Source of the DNA: Helicobacter turcicus
Lineage (GTDB): Bacteria; Campylobacterota; Campylobacteria; Campylobacterales; Helicobacteraceae
Direction: 5' to 3'
Length of the DNA: 64,000 bases
Assembly (NCBI RefSeq): GCF_019711685.1
Contig: NZ_JAIGYQ010000011.1
Location: 1-64,000, forward strand
Below the pieces are notes generated by a model, which worked only from the letters and a program-made list of their open reading frames with translations, searched no databases and was not told the DNA's origin. A program made the translations under genes and the position numbers. Shown here in pieces: positions 9,564 through 18,795 of the stretch (its first letter is position 1; every line of letters starts with the position of its first letter).

Positions 9564-9926
9564 TTATTTAAAATTTCTAATATATTTATAAATTGCCTCA
9601 ATTTCACTTGCAGTTAAATAATACTTTGGCATTACTCGCTTTCCACTTTGTAGAGCATTTTTAAAAGTGTTAAAATCTAAGTTATTAATACGCGGAGCAT
9701 GGATAGATTTTGCTTGATTTTTATGTGTATAATCTGCGATTTTATCCCCCTGCCCATATTGCCCATGACACTCCACACAGCCGATTCCACGCGGATTCTC
9801 ATAAAGCATTTTTCCATATTCTAAAGGAGCAATAAAGCTCTCCTCTGCCTTTAAAAACATTACTATACATACAAAAACTACTACAAAGCGCAAAGTTCTA
9901 AATCCTTCAAAATTTTGGCAAATCAT
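9564..9926 (-). CDS. Periplasmic mono-heme cytochrome c
   Basis: A 120-residue class I cytochrome c. An N-terminal signal peptide (core VVVFVCIVMFL, residues 14-24) is followed by one heme motif CVECH near residue 50 and a likely Met axial ligand in RVMPKYYLT near residue 97. The fold ends in the usual C-terminal helix (EIEAIYKYIRNF). It probably shuttles electrons in the periplasm. There is no strong ribosome site, so the exact start is uncertain. It stands alone, 168 bases before the fdh promoter region, and is divergent from folD. Confidence 0.88.
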   Translation of the reverse strand: MICQNFEGFRTLRFVVVFVCIVMFLKAEESFIAPLEYGKMLYENPRGIGCVECHGQYGQGDKIADYTHKNQAKSIHAPRINNLDFNTFKNALQSGKRVMPKYYLTASEIEAIYKYIRNFK

Positions 9927-10014
9927 AACAAAACTAGATTAAAACCAAACTATTTTCATTGTTCCCCTTAAAAATTCTAATCTAGCTTAAAGGTATAAAA
10001 AACTTTCTTTATAT

Positions 10015-10020
10015 TATAAT
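10015..10020 (+). promoter_or_regulatory. Likely -10 box of the folD operon
   Basis: TATAAT preceded by a T/A-rich run (ctttctttatat), the typical form of a Campylobacterota sigma-80 promoter. It lies 44 bases before the folD start and no other good candidate is in the gap. Confidence 0.5.
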
Positions 10021-10063
10021 TATAGGATTGTTTTTAAAAAATCTTAGCTTTAAGGGTTTAACA

Positions 10064-10915
10064 ATGCAGATTTTAGATGGAAAGGCACTTGCACAAAACA
10101 TTGAAAACGCTATCCAGCAAGAAGTTCAAATTCTTAACAAAAGAAATGTTACGCCCGGACTTGCAGTGATTTTAGTGGGCAATGATCCTGCCTCACAAAG
10201 CTATGTAAATATGAAAGCAAAAGCTTGCAAACGCACAGGAATCTACTCTATCACACACGAAATGCCAGAAAATATTCAACAAGAATCTCTCTTGCAAACT
10301 ATTGCGATGTTAAACCAAAATCCAAATATTGATGGAATCCTAGTCCAGCTCCCCTTACCAAAACACATTAACACAACTGCTGTGCTAGAAGCCATTGCTC
10401 CACAAAAGGATGTGGATGGATTCCATCCTTTTAATATGGGGCGCATTTTTGCAAATCTTGATGGCTTTATCCCAGCCACACCATTAGGTGTTATCACGCT
10501 TTTAAAACATTATAATGTCTCACTACAAGGCAAAAATGTCGTGATTGTTGGGGCTAGTAATATTGTTGGGAAACCCTTAAGTGCGCTATTTTTAAACGAA
10601 AACGCGACCGTAACGTTATGTCATATTTACACACAAAATTTGGCTAAACACACAAAAGAAGCAGATATTTTATGTGTGGCTGTGGGCAAACCAAATCTCA
10701 TTACCAAAGAAATGATAAAAGAAGGCGCAATTGTCGTAGATATTGGAATTAATAAGCTTAGTGATGGCAGAATCGTAGGCGATGTAGATTTTTCAAACGT
10801 CTCTACTCAATGCAGTTTCATCACTCCAGTTCCCGGGGGTGTGGGTCCAATGACAATTGCATCGCTCCTTCAAAATACGTTAAAAGCAGCGAAACTTCGC
10901 ACTAAAAAATACTAA
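10064..10915 (+). CDS. folD: Bifunctional methylenetetrahydrofolate dehydrogenase/cyclohydrolase
   Basis: FolD interconverts 5,10-methylene-THF and 10-formyl-THF using NADP, feeding one-carbon units to purine and formyl-Met synthesis. The chosen ATG at 10064 has AAGGG upstream and gives 283 residues, the usual size; 12 more codons are open upstream. Signatures: SYVNMKAKACKRTGI with the catalytic Lys, ILVQLPLPKHI, PQKDVDGFHPFNMG, and the nucleotide-binding VIVGASNIVGKP. First gene of a five-gene plus-strand operon. Confidence 0.96.
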   Translation: MQILDGKALAQNIENAIQQEVQILNKRNVTPGLAVILVGNDPASQSYVNMKAKACKRTGIYSITHEMPENIQQESLLQTIAMLNQNPNIDGILVQLPLPKHINTTAVLEAIAPQKDVDGFHPFNMGRIFANLDGFIPATPLGVITLLKHYNVSLQGKNVVIVGASNIVGKPLSALFLNENATVTLCHIYTQNLAKHTKEADILCVAVGKPNLITKEMIKEGAIVVDIGINKLSDGRIVGDVDFSNVSTQCSFITPVPGGVGPMTIASLLQNTLKAAKLRTKKY

Positions 10916-10923
10916 GGTTATCT

Positions 10924-11739
10924 ATGAAAAACATTTTTCTCAAACTTTATGCTTTTGTTAATAGTTGGGTTGGCACGATTGTTATTGTTTTGGGGGTTAT
11001 TTTCTTTGTGGCTCAAGCCTTTGTAATTCCAAGTGGAAGTATGCTAAATACACTACTTATTGGGGATAACCTCTTTGTTAAAAAATTCTCTTATGGAATC
11101 CCAACACCCACAATTCCATGGCTTGAGATGCAAGTTTTGCCAGATTTTAACAAAAATGGGCATTTGATTGAAGGATATCGTCCAAAGCGAGGAGATATTG
11201 TGATATTCCGCGACCCTAATGCTCCAAAAATCCATTTTGTTAAACGTAATGTCGCCATTGGTGGCGATGAGATTCTCTATACAAAAGAAGGGCTATGGGT
11301 ATATTTTAGCAGTGATTCTAACTATAAGGATACAAATGCAAAATCTCTCTCCTTTGGGGGAAAAACATTCTATTACGACCCTTATGCTAAACGTCATGCC
11401 GGAGTGCAATACATAGATGAAACATTAAGTGCTTTTGAGCAGCTAAGAATTCTCTCCCACAATGGTGAAAAAATCGCAATGGAATCTGTTCGCTTAGCTA
11501 ATGGTGCTTTAGGATTCCATGCTGTTGTTAGAGAAGATGAATATTTTATGATGGGGGATAACCGTAACAACTCCAGCGACTCGCGCTTTTGGGGGGCTGT
11601 TCCTTATAGATATATTGTAGGGAAGCCGTGGTTTATTTATTTTAGCTGGGATGATGCCTTTAATATCCGTTGGGAGCGCATTGGAAAAAGCGTAGAGAGC
11701 TTAGAAAAACAAGCACTAGAGGCAAGATTGGAATCTTAA
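10924..11739 (+). CDS. lepB: Signal peptidase I
   Basis: LepB cleaves signal peptides from secreted preproteins at the outer face of the inner membrane. One N-terminal membrane helix (residues about 15-34) is followed by the box PSGSM with catalytic Ser39, and FVKRNVAIGGDE with catalytic Lys107. The third signature MGDNRNNSSDSRFWG is present near residue 213. Length 271 is typical. Eight bases separate it from folD, with AAGG before the ATG. Confidence 0.96.
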   Translation: MKNIFLKLYAFVNSWVGTIVIVLGVIFFVAQAFVIPSGSMLNTLLIGDNLFVKKFSYGIPTPTIPWLEMQVLPDFNKNGHLIEGYRPKRGDIVIFRDPNAPKIHFVKRNVAIGGDEILYTKEGLWVYFSSDSNYKDTNAKSLSFGGKTFYYDPYAKRHAGVQYIDETLSAFEQLRILSHNGEKIAMESVRLANGALGFHAVVREDEYFMMGDNRNNSSDSRFWGAVPYRYIVGKPWFIYFSWDDAFNIRWERIGKSVESLEKQALEARLES

Positions 11740-12420
11740 ATGTTTGAAATTCCATTAATCTACAAGATTCCTATTATGATTATTGCACTTTTAATAGCAA
11801 TCATCGGACATGAAATTATGCATGGTTATATTGCGCTAAAATTTGGTGATACAACAGCACGTAATGCAGGACGTCTTAGTTTAAACCCCATTATCCACAT
11901 TGATTTAGTGGGCTCAATTTTAATTCCGGGAACTTTGTTTTTAATTAATGCACCTTTTTTATTCGGCTGGGCAAAACCAGTCCCTGTGCGCATTGATAAG
12001 GTGGTGTATAATGGTGGGTACTTTGGAGCTTTTAGCGTTTCTGTTGCTGGAGTTGCCTATAATTTTGTCCTAGCAATTTTTGCAAGTCTTTTAATCTACG
12101 CTTTAGATAGCGGAATCTTTGGGGGAATTAACGCACTAGAGAATGGGAATTTTATTTTATTATTACTGCTTTATTTCTTCTTACAATTATTAATTTACAA
12201 TGTCGTATTAGCTGTGTTTAATTTAATTCCGATTCCTCCCTTAGATGGTGCAAATGCACTAGCATATTTTGGACTAATGCTTAAAAACGATTCTTTTGCA
12301 AGGGCTTTTAATAAAATCCCTCCAATAGCTGGAATGCTAATCCTTATTGTTCTCTTAAGCACACCACTATCAAGCCTTGTGTTTGTGCCAGTGCAGTATA
12401 TTATTAATTTACTTTTGTAG
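11740..12420 (+). CDS. Site-2 protease family zinc metalloprotease (M50)
   Basis: An integral membrane protease of 226 residues with about six hydrophobic segments. The zinc site HEIMH (His24, Glu25, His28) lies in the first helix and the second signature PIPPLDGANAL, with the third zinc ligand Asp, is near residue 170. It has no PDZ domain, so it belongs to the compact group of bacterial S2P proteases, not RseP itself. The ATG follows the lepB stop directly, so the two membrane proteases are probably co-translated. Substrate unknown. Confidence 0.9.
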   Translation: MFEIPLIYKIPIMIIALLIAIIGHEIMHGYIALKFGDTTARNAGRLSLNPIIHIDLVGSILIPGTLFLINAPFLFGWAKPVPVRIDKVVYNGGYFGAFSVSVAGVAYNFVLAIFASLLIYALDSGIFGGINALENGNFILLLLLYFFLQLLIYNVVLAVFNLIPIPPLDGANALAYFGLMLKNDSFARAFNKIPPIAGMLILIVLLSTPLSSLVFVPVQYIINLLL

Positions 12421-12428
12421 GAGGATTT

Positions 12429-12854
12429 ATGCAATTTTTCATTGCAAGTGACCATGCAGGTTTTACTCTAAAAGGCTCAGTTTTGGGGATTTTAGAGCAA
12501 ATGGGGCATAAAGTTGTAGATCTAGGACCTATGGACGCAGAACGCGTGGATTATCCAGATTTTGCTAACACACTATGTGAAAAGGTGCTAGAAAATGCGG
12601 GAAGTTTTGGAATCTTAATTTGTGGAAGCGGAATTGGAATGAGTATTGCTGCTAATCGTCACAAAGGTATTCGTGCTGCATTGTGCGCCGAACCTTATAG
12701 TGCTGCAATGAGTCGCGCGCACAATGATGCTAATGTGCTATGTCTAGGAGCACGTACGATTGGAATTGGAATGGTAGAGGGTATCTTAAAAAGCTTTTGT
12801 GAAGGAGTTTTTGAGGGTGGTCGCCATGCTTGTCGCATAGAAAAATTACATTAA
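12429..12854 (+). CDS. rpiB: Ribose 5-phosphate isomerase B
   Basis: Interconverts ribose 5-phosphate and ribulose 5-phosphate in the non-oxidative pentose phosphate pathway. The 141-residue protein shows SDHAGFTLK at the N-terminus, ICGSGIGMSIAANRHKGIRAALC in two parts with the catalytic Cys, and SRAHNDANVLCLGAR. An AGGAGG-like site precedes the ATG. Could act on a related sugar phosphate, but all RpiB residues are present. Confidence 0.94.
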   Translation: MQFFIASDHAGFTLKGSVLGILEQMGHKVVDLGPMDAERVDYPDFANTLCEKVLENAGSFGILICGSGIGMSIAANRHKGIRAALCAEPYSAAMSRAHNDANVLCLGARTIGIGMVEGILKSFCEGVFEGGRHACRIEKLH

Positions 12855-12863
12855 GGAATCTTT

Positions 12864-13202
12864 ATGGCGCAATTTACGCAATGGCTGTTTTTAACGGCAT
12901 TTATTCTCTTTGTTTTATTTATGATTGTCAAAACTTTCTTTTATAAAAGCATTGCTCAAAAAGAAGAGAAAAATAGTGCTGTTATGAAATTAACTTTGCA
13001 AGAAGCAGAGATTCTAATCCGTAAACATCAATTACAGCTTCAAAGAGCCTTAGGAAATATTGACATCCTAACTGATGAAATCACAGCGTTGCGCAACGAA
13101 GTCAAAGCTCTAAAGCAACGCAACTCTCAATATCGTGTTGAAAGTGAAAAATACAAAAGCAAGATTAAAGATTTAGAGCAAAAAATTGAAGCATTGCTAT
13201 AA
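12864..13202 (+). CDS. Small membrane-anchored coiled-coil protein
   Basis: A 112-residue protein with one N-terminal membrane helix (about residues 6-27, WLFLTAFILFVLFMIVKTFF) and then a long, charged coiled coil to the end, with heptad-like spacing of leucines and isoleucines. I do not recognise a family. AAGGA sits before the ATG, nine bases after rpiB, so it is the last gene of the folD operon. The topology suggests an inner-membrane protein with a cytoplasmic coiled coil. Confidence 0.8.
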   Translation: MAQFTQWLFLTAFILFVLFMIVKTFFYKSIAQKEEKNSAVMKLTLQEAEILIRKHQLQLQRALGNIDILTDEITALRNEVKALKQRNSQYRVESEKYKSKIKDLEQKIEALL

Positions 13203-13273
13203 TGTTTAGCTAAATTCATTGCAATTCCATTTGCGATTCCATATTTACCCTTTTTCTGCTCTTCTATCTTTTT

Positions 13274-14146
13274 CTAAGTATGCCAATTCTTTTTAGATTC
13301 TCTGTATTTTCCACGCACTGCTTTTGCAAAAGGGACAAAAGAGTGGCGGTGTTTTTTAGCAAAATTTTGCATTTTTTTTAGCTTATTTTTAGGAATTGCA
13401 TAAAGCATTTGATACTCTTCTGGCGCATATAACCAATCCCCTTTAGGTTTAAAAACTTTGAAACCTAAACGATTTAAATGACTAAGACGCGGAAGTTCCA
13501 TAAAGATTCCATCTGAAATATCCATTCCAGCCCTTGCAATAGAATTTAGCTCCAAAAGCATTTTAGGATACAAAATTGGTTTTGCAAAACGTGTATTGCT
13601 TTGGATTTTTCTGTGTTGATGAAATCTAAGTGCGGTTTTTAGTATTTTAGTATTCTTGCCAAAAGCCTGTGTTTTGGTATGCGTTAGCACACTGCTTGGA
13701 TTCATATAACCTAGAATATCACCCTTTTTTATGCTTTGTCTAGTTAGGATTCTACTTTTTTGCCTTTGCCCTAGAAATGTAAGGGAAAAATGCAATTTAT
13801 CCCCAGCTATCGTATCTCCTCCAATAATTTTAACCTTATGTTTTAATGCACAATTTCCGATAATTTTAGCAAGTTTGCCCACTTCTTTAAAGTCTGTTGG
13901 TAAAGTAAGCATTAAAAGACAAAAACGTGGAATCGCATTCATAGCATAAATATCAGAAAGATTTACAACAAAGCATTTCTCCACAATGGATTCTAAGCTC
14001 CCCCACGCACGCTTAAAATGCACATCTTCAAAAAAAGCATCATTTGCTACCACAAAATTGCTAATCTCTACACCATCATCGCCGATTCCAAAGGTTGCAT
14101 TGCTACGCACTAAGGCACGAATAAATGCCTTCTCTCTATCTTGCAT
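13274..14146 (-). CDS. thiL: Thiamine-monophosphate kinase-like protein
   Basis: ThiL phosphorylates thiamine monophosphate to the active diphosphate cofactor. Residues 20-26 GIGDDGV, then DAFFEDVHFKR, VVNLSDIYAMNA, IIGGDTIAGDKLHFSLTFLG and AGMDISDGIFMELPRLSH follow the family order. At 290 residues it is somewhat short compared with the usual 310-330. Its ATG overlaps the nadC stop by one base (TAATG), so it is co-translated with the NAD genes. The C-terminus is rich in Lys, His and Arg. Confidence 0.88.
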   Translation of the reverse strand: MQDREKAFIRALVRSNATFGIGDDGVEISNFVVANDAFFEDVHFKRAWGSLESIVEKCFVVNLSDIYAMNAIPRFCLLMLTLPTDFKEVGKLAKIIGNCALKHKVKIIGGDTIAGDKLHFSLTFLGQRQKSRILTRQSIKKGDILGYMNPSSVLTHTKTQAFGKNTKILKTALRFHQHRKIQSNTRFAKPILYPKMLLELNSIARAGMDISDGIFMELPRLSHLNRLGFKVFKPKGDWLYAPEEYQMLYAIPKNKLKKMQNFAKKHRHSFVPFAKAVRGKYRESKKNWHT

Positions 14147-14973
14147 TAATCAATTTTCATACTCAAATCTAACCAAACTGCATGATGGATAATAGCTCCA
14201 GAAGAAATCGCATCTACGCCACTTTCTGCATACTCCAAGACATTATCTAACGTGATATTTCCGCTAGCTTCTAAAAGCACTTTTGGTGCCATTGCGTTGC
14301 GCATTTTTACAACACTCTTAATAGTTGCAATATCCATATTATCACACATCAAAATATCAATATCTGATTCTAATGCTTCTTTTGCTTGCAAAAGATTCTC
14401 ACATTCTACTTCAATTTTTGCAGTAAATGGAATCTTAGAACGAATATCTTTAACAAATTTATTAAGCGCAAGGATTCTTGTTAAGTGTGTATCTTTTAAC
14501 ATCAAACAATCATCTAACCCCAAACGATGATTTACAGCACCTCCATTACGTGCAGAATACTTTTCAAAATCTCTAAGCAAAGGGCGCGTTTTGCGTGTGT
14601 CAAGCAACATACAACCTGTGCTTTCAATTTTTTGCACATATTTATGCGTGAGTGTCGCAATTCCACTAGAATGCTCCAAGAGATTTAAAATCGTGCGCTC
14701 TGCACTTAAAATCTCTGTCATTTTGCCTTTGAAAGTCGCGATTTTTTCATTTCTCTTAAAATGCATTCCATCATCAAAAGTAAATTGACATTCAATCTTT
14801 AGCAACTCACATAAGCGCTCCACATACATTTTACCCGATAAGATTCCATCTTCTCTAGCAATAATATAAGCTTCAATTTCATAATTATTTTGCATACGCA
14901 TATACAAATCCCCACGCCCAATATCCTCTTTTAAGACTTCTTTTAAAAAATCATCTAATAAAATTTTGTGCAT
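14146..14973 (-). CDS. nadC: Nicotinate-nucleotide pyrophosphorylase (carboxylating)
   Basis: Quinolinate phosphoribosyltransferase, the third step of de novo NAD synthesis. Signatures in 275 residues: EDIGRGDLYMR near the start, LNLLEHSSGIATLTHKYV, LDTRKTRPLLRDFEKYS, NHRLGLDDCLMLKDTH, and VLLEASGNI. The gene follows nadA after 14 bases and precedes thiL, a cofactor-synthesis operon. Confidence 0.96.
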   Translation of the reverse strand: MHKILLDDFLKEVLKEDIGRGDLYMRMQNNYEIEAYIIAREDGILSGKMYVERLCELLKIECQFTFDDGMHFKRNEKIATFKGKMTEILSAERTILNLLEHSSGIATLTHKYVQKIESTGCMLLDTRKTRPLLRDFEKYSARNGGAVNHRLGLDDCLMLKDTHLTRILALNKFVKDIRSKIPFTAKIEVECENLLQAKEALESDIDILMCDNMDIATIKSVVKMRNAMAPKVLLEASGNITLDNVLEYAESGVDAISSGAIIHHAVWLDLSMKID

Positions 14974-14987
14974 ATTCTTTCCTTATT

Positions 14988-15986
14988 TTAAGATAATTCT
15001 AACATTTTATCTAATGCTAATTTTGCCTTTTTTGCAATATTTTCATCTAATAAAATCTCATTAATGGGTTGATTTTTCTTAATAAATTCTAAGCATTTTA
15101 ACACATCTTCAAGTGTTGTTTCATTCATTGTTGGGCATTCTGGCTTTGTAGAGCTTAACACGAAAGTATTTTGGATTCCATTAGCTCGAGGTCTTAGGCG
15201 ATTTACTAAATTAAATTCCGTTCCAACAGCAACTTTTTGACTAGAATCTAGGCTTTGGACAAATTTAATAATCTGACTTGTTGAACCCACAAAGTCCGCC
15301 TTTTCTGTAACACTCACCTGACATTCTGGATGCACGGCGATTAAAATATCCGGATATTTCGCACGATAAAAATCAATATCTTTTGCGCTAAAAAGTTGAT
15401 GCACAGAACAGAAGCCATAGTAACAAATCACATCGGCTTCTTTTATTTTTTCTGCACTATCCACACTTAAAATTGCACTTTTTAGCCCATTATCACGCGC
15501 AAGATTCTGCCCCAAACAATAATCAGGTAGAAAAAAAATCTTTTTGCCTTGCTTTAGCGCATACTCTAAAATCTTAGAAGCATTAGCACTTGTGCAAACC
15601 ACACCCCCAAGCTCTGCAACTTTTGCCTTAACCTCGGCATTAGAATTAATATAAGTGATAGGAAAAATATCTGTAATTCCATAATTTTTAAGTTGCGCAA
15701 TAGAGGTATCAAAATAACTATCATCAATCATTCTAGCCATAGAACAACACGCGATTTTTGGCATAAACACGCGTTTTTGTGGTGCTAAAATCTTCACGCT
15801 CTGTCCCATAAATCCCACACCACAAAAAACAATCTTAGACTTCTCACTCGCACTTGCCTTACGTGCAAGCTCCAAACTATCTCCTGTTAATTCTGCAATC
15901 TCCACCACTTCATCACGTTGATAATAATGTGCTACAAGCAACGCATCAAGTTCTCTTAATAATTCTTTAATACGTATTTTTATCAT
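14988..15986 (-). CDS. nadA: Quinolinate synthase A
   Basis: [4Fe-4S] enzyme that condenses iminoaspartate with dihydroxyacetone phosphate to quinolinate. The 332-residue protein starts with the [13 protein letters not shown] segment and has [10 protein letters not shown] and the three expected cysteine regions (CCSMARMID or [18 protein letters not shown], and [16 protein letters not shown]). A strong SD (AAGGAGG) precedes the start. nadB is not in the window. Confidence 0.96.
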   Translation of the reverse strand: MIKIRIKELLRELDALLVAHYYQRDEVVEIAELTGDSLELARKASASEKSKIVFCGVGFMGQSVKILAPQKRVFMPKIACCSMARMIDDSYFDTSIAQLKNYGITDIFPITYINSNAEVKAKVAELGGVVCTSANASKILEYALKQGKKIFFLPDYCLGQNLARDNGLKSAILSVDSAEKIKEADVICYYGFCSVHQLFSAKDIDFYRAKYPDILIAVHPECQVSVTEKADFVGSTSQIIKFVQSLDSSQKVAVGTEFNLVNRLRPRANGIQNTFVLSSTKPECPTMNETTLEDVLKCLEFIKKNQPINEILLDENIAKKAKLALDKMLELS

Positions 15987-16021
15987 TGTTATCCTCCTTT
16001 AAAATTCCACTAATTATTTCA

Positions 16022-16840
16022 CTACAGAGTTTTTTTGGATTCTACAATTTCTTGAGTGGGTTTGCTAAATTTTGCAATGCACTGCCCAAAATAAACTTTT
16101 TCTTTAAGCTTTAAATCGTATTTCCAATTTTTACTCAACAACACAATTGTTGAACCCATCAAAAAACTTCCAATCTCCTCACCCTTTTGCACAAAAATTG
16201 GTATGTCAAAATTTAACGTTGTAGATTCCATAAATCCCACAACTTCTGGAACAAAATTAATCTGAATATGACCTACATTTAATGCACCAATAGCAACAAA
16301 ATACAATGTATTACCAAAATCATCTTCACATTCTAAAACCACACGTTTATTTTTAACAAAGACTTCTTCATGTTTTAAGAGCATCTTTTCACTCACACTA
16401 AAAAGTCTTCCAGAAATAAATTCTAGTCGCTTTACCTTTAGATTAAGTGGAGCATGAAAGCGATGGTAATCACTAGGGGAGAGGTAAAAATTCACATAAT
16501 TATAGCCTTCTTCTAGTCTTGTTTTTATAAAATCACTCACAAAATAATATTTTCCTTTAATTTGCATAGCCATATTATCCTTACACTCACCAAACTCCAT
16601 TATTAAGGCATCACAAGGTGCTATCATATTAGAATCCGTTTTATCAAAGCTACGTATTTTTACAAGTGATCGCGTAAAAAGCGCATTAAGCGTGGGATAA
16701 CTCTCAAGTGTATCAAACTCATCAAGCTTTATATCAAAAATCTTGACATACGTCCTATTAATCCACCTTTGAATCATCGGTGAAAATGCGTAGGAAGCAA
16801 ACTTTTCAAATAAGGAAGAGATGAAATTTGTATAATGCAA
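16022..16840 (-). CDS. psd: Phosphatidylserine decarboxylase proenzyme
   Basis: Pyruvoyl enzyme making phosphatidylethanolamine from phosphatidylserine at the inner membrane. The self-cleavage site is the Gly-Ser of FLMGSTIVLL near residue 225 (Met in place of the common Leu, as I recall for H. pylori). SPSDYHRFHAPL and SGRLFSV are also present. I chose the TTG at 16840 (272 residues), six bases after an ideal AAAGGAG at 16845-16851. The ATG at 16858 lies before this ribosome site and inside bpt, and the TTG start gives an N-terminus of the same length as H. pylori Psd. Confidence 0.93.
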   Translation of the reverse strand: MHYTNFISSLFEKFASYAFSPMIQRWINRTYVKIFDIKLDEFDTLESYPTLNALFTRSLVKIRSFDKTDSNMIAPCDALIMEFGECKDNMAMQIKGKYYFVSDFIKTRLEEGYNYVNFYLSPSDYHRFHAPLNLKVKRLEFISGRLFSVSEKMLLKHEEVFVKNKRVVLECEDDFGNTLYFVAIGALNVGHIQINFVPEVVGFMESTTLNFDIPIFVQKGEEIGSFLMGSTIVLLSKNWKYDLKLKEKVYFGQCIAKFSKPTQEIVESKKTL

Positions 16841-16842
16841 AA

Positions 16843-17556
16843 TTACTCCTTTACCCAAAGTGGAATCTCTTCTAAATTTGGGCGATTACACAGAATCTCA
16901 AAAGGCTTAAAGCGCTCTTTATAACCCATTGATACGTGGTTTTGTATCCAATAACCCGGATAAAGATACTTGATATTATACTCTTTTGCAATTTCTATTT
17001 GTTTAAGAATAGAATATGTTCCAATGGAATATTGCGAAAAATCGTGGTCATAGTAACAATACACTGCAGAAATTGCACCATTCATCACATCTACATATGC
17101 AACACCAACAAGTTGCTCCCCCACATAATAATCAAACTCATAGCCAAAGTCCAAAAAACCTTGCACAAAAGTATCATAATAAGCTTCAAGTGTGATACTA
17201 TGGTATTCCCAACCCTTTTTACTTTGCATTTTTTGATGGTATTTATCATAGAGTGCTAAATGCTCTTCACTCACCCAAGGACGCCTAATTTGTAAAGTTA
17301 TAGGTTGCTTTAAAATGCGTTTATGTGATTTTGAAAACACAAATTTTTCACAATCTTGACGTATAGAAATACAAGCCTCGCATGTCTCGCAGATAGGAAC
17401 AAAAAAGTAATTCCCAAAACGTCTCCAGCCACGCTCTAGCAAATGCACATAGAAAGGAATCGTGCAATCTTTTACATAAAAATAACGAAACTTTGCTTCT
17501 AAATTAGGAATATAGCTACAATAGCGCGGTTCTTGGAGTAGTTCATAGACTTCCAT
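16843..17556 (-). CDS. bpt: Aspartate/glutamate leucyltransferase (N-end rule)
   Basis: Transfers Leu from leucyl-tRNA to N-terminal Asp or Glu, marking proteins for ClpS/ClpAP degradation. The family signatures are all seen in 237 residues: CSYIPN near residue 13, the Cys pair CETCEACISIR near 57-65, RGWRRFGNYFFVP, GVAYVDVMNGAISAVYCYYD, and SIGTYSILKQIE with KYLYPGYWI. Two bases separate its stop from the psd TTG. Confidence 0.93.
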   Translation of the reverse strand: MEVYELLQEPRYCSYIPNLEAKFRYFYVKDCTIPFYVHLLERGWRRFGNYFFVPICETCEACISIRQDCEKFVFSKSHKRILKQPITLQIRRPWVSEEHLALYDKYHQKMQSKKGWEYHSITLEAYYDTFVQGFLDFGYEFDYYVGEQLVGVAYVDVMNGAISAVYCYYDHDFSQYSIGTYSILKQIEIAKEYNIKYLYPGYWIQNHVSMGYKERFKPFEILCNRPNLEEIPLWVKE

Positions 17557-17565
17557 TATTTTAAG

Positions 17566-18795
17566 CTAATTATTTAATCCTACATTTTGTGCAAGAGATA
17601 CGTTTTTTTGGAAATCCTTTTTGGCATTTGTAACTTTGTGGAGATAGTTTCTAGCTTCTTCGTATTTTAGGGAAGTACGTAGTTTGCGATACACTTCTGC
17701 CGAAGTCATAGAATTAATAATTTTTACTGCTTTTGTGCGGTCTTTATCAAACACACTAAGCACATTTCCGCTTCCTGTATTATATGCGGCAATTACGCAA
17801 TATTCATGGGAGAGAGCATTATTGACACCTTTAATGTAGCGCTTAAAGAGAATATCTAAATATGCGGAACCGTATTGAATATTAGTTTTTGGTGTAAAAA
17901 GCATTTCTTTAGTTGGGATTCCATCTCTATTATTTAGGCTTCTGTACACATCTCTACCAGCACTTCCAGGGACAACTTGCATAAGCCCATATGCCGGAAT
18001 ATGACTAACTGCATAAGGATTAAAACTACTCTCTGTTTTAATAATGGCAAAAATCAATGCTTGTTCTAAATTATATTCCCTTGCATAGAGTGCAACATAC
18101 TCGCCATATTTATGCTCACTTTTAATTTCATGGTCTTTAACCATATTAAACTGCACATAATAAACCTTCTTACTCTCCCCTTTTTCTGTGATTTGTGTTG
18201 TCTGTAATTTATTTGCAATAAGATAATCCGCATAACGATTTGCGCGCCAAGGATAAAGCACAACTTTATCCTCATTATCTTTTACCAAATCCGCTAAATA
18301 CGGCTTACCTTTAAAAGAGATTTCCTTATCAGAATATAAATCTACTTGCTCTGGATCTTCTGGAGTTAGAAGTGTTGCTACAATTGCCTTTTTAAGAGAT
18401 GCTTTTGGGTTTTTTGTATCCAAAGTTGCAACAGAAATCACACCTTTTGTAAAATCTACTTGCGCACGAGAGAGATAGGAATCTGTATATTTTACATAAA
18501 CATCTTGAGAAGCAGTCGGCGTGTTATTCTCACCCCATTGTTTTGCTACTTTTTGCGTTAAAGCAGCAACAACTTTTTTGAAATTCACCGGTAAATTTGC
18601 AATGTCTTTTTCAAGTTGCTCTGGATTTAGTGCGTAATTTACTGCTTTTTTTATCACCTGCTCTTTTGAGATTCCACTTGTCAAAATACTAGGGTTATAA
18701 ATAATATCCCGATAGCCTATCAAACAGCCACTAAGCAAGGCTAAAAAAACAACACTAATGCTAAAAATCTTTACATTTCTAAAAAAGAGCTTCAA
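17566..18795 (-). CDS. MltC-like membrane-bound lytic murein transglycosylase
   Basis: Cleaves peptidoglycan with formation of 1,6-anhydro-MurNAc. The N-terminus is a lipoprotein signal with lipobox LLSGC (Cys about residue 23), so it is anchored in a membrane on the periplasmic side. A MltC-type N-terminal domain is followed by the SLT domain: TESSFNPYAVS with the catalytic Glu, AYGLMQVVP, and VIAAYNTGSGNVL. Length 409 fits. It overlaps the preceding DJ-1 gene by four bases. Confidence 0.92.
   Translation of the reverse strand: MKLFFRNVKIFSISVVFLALLSGCLIGYRDIIYNPSILTSGISKEQVIKKAVNYALNPEQLEKDIANLPVNFKKVVAALTQKVAKQWGENNTPTASQDVYVKYTDSYLSRAQVDFTKGVISVATLDTKNPKASLKKAIVATLLTPEDPEQVDLYSDKEISFKGKPYLADLVKDNEDKVVLYPWRANRYADYLIANKLQTTQITEKGESKKVYYVQFNMVKDHEIKSEHKYGEYVALYAREYNLEQALIFAIIKTESSFNPYAVSHIPAYGLMQVVPGSAGRDVYRSLNNRDGIPTKEMLFTPKTNIQYGSAYLDILFKRYIKGVNNALSHEYCVIAAYNTGSGNVLSVFDKDRTKAVKIINSMTSAEVYRKLRTSLKYEEARNYLHKVTNAKKDFQKNVSLAQNVGLNN

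Noticed and set aside
13203-13273. Possible terminator between the coiled-coil gene and thiL
   Set aside because: No stem of useful length is visible in the 71-base gap between these converging genes.
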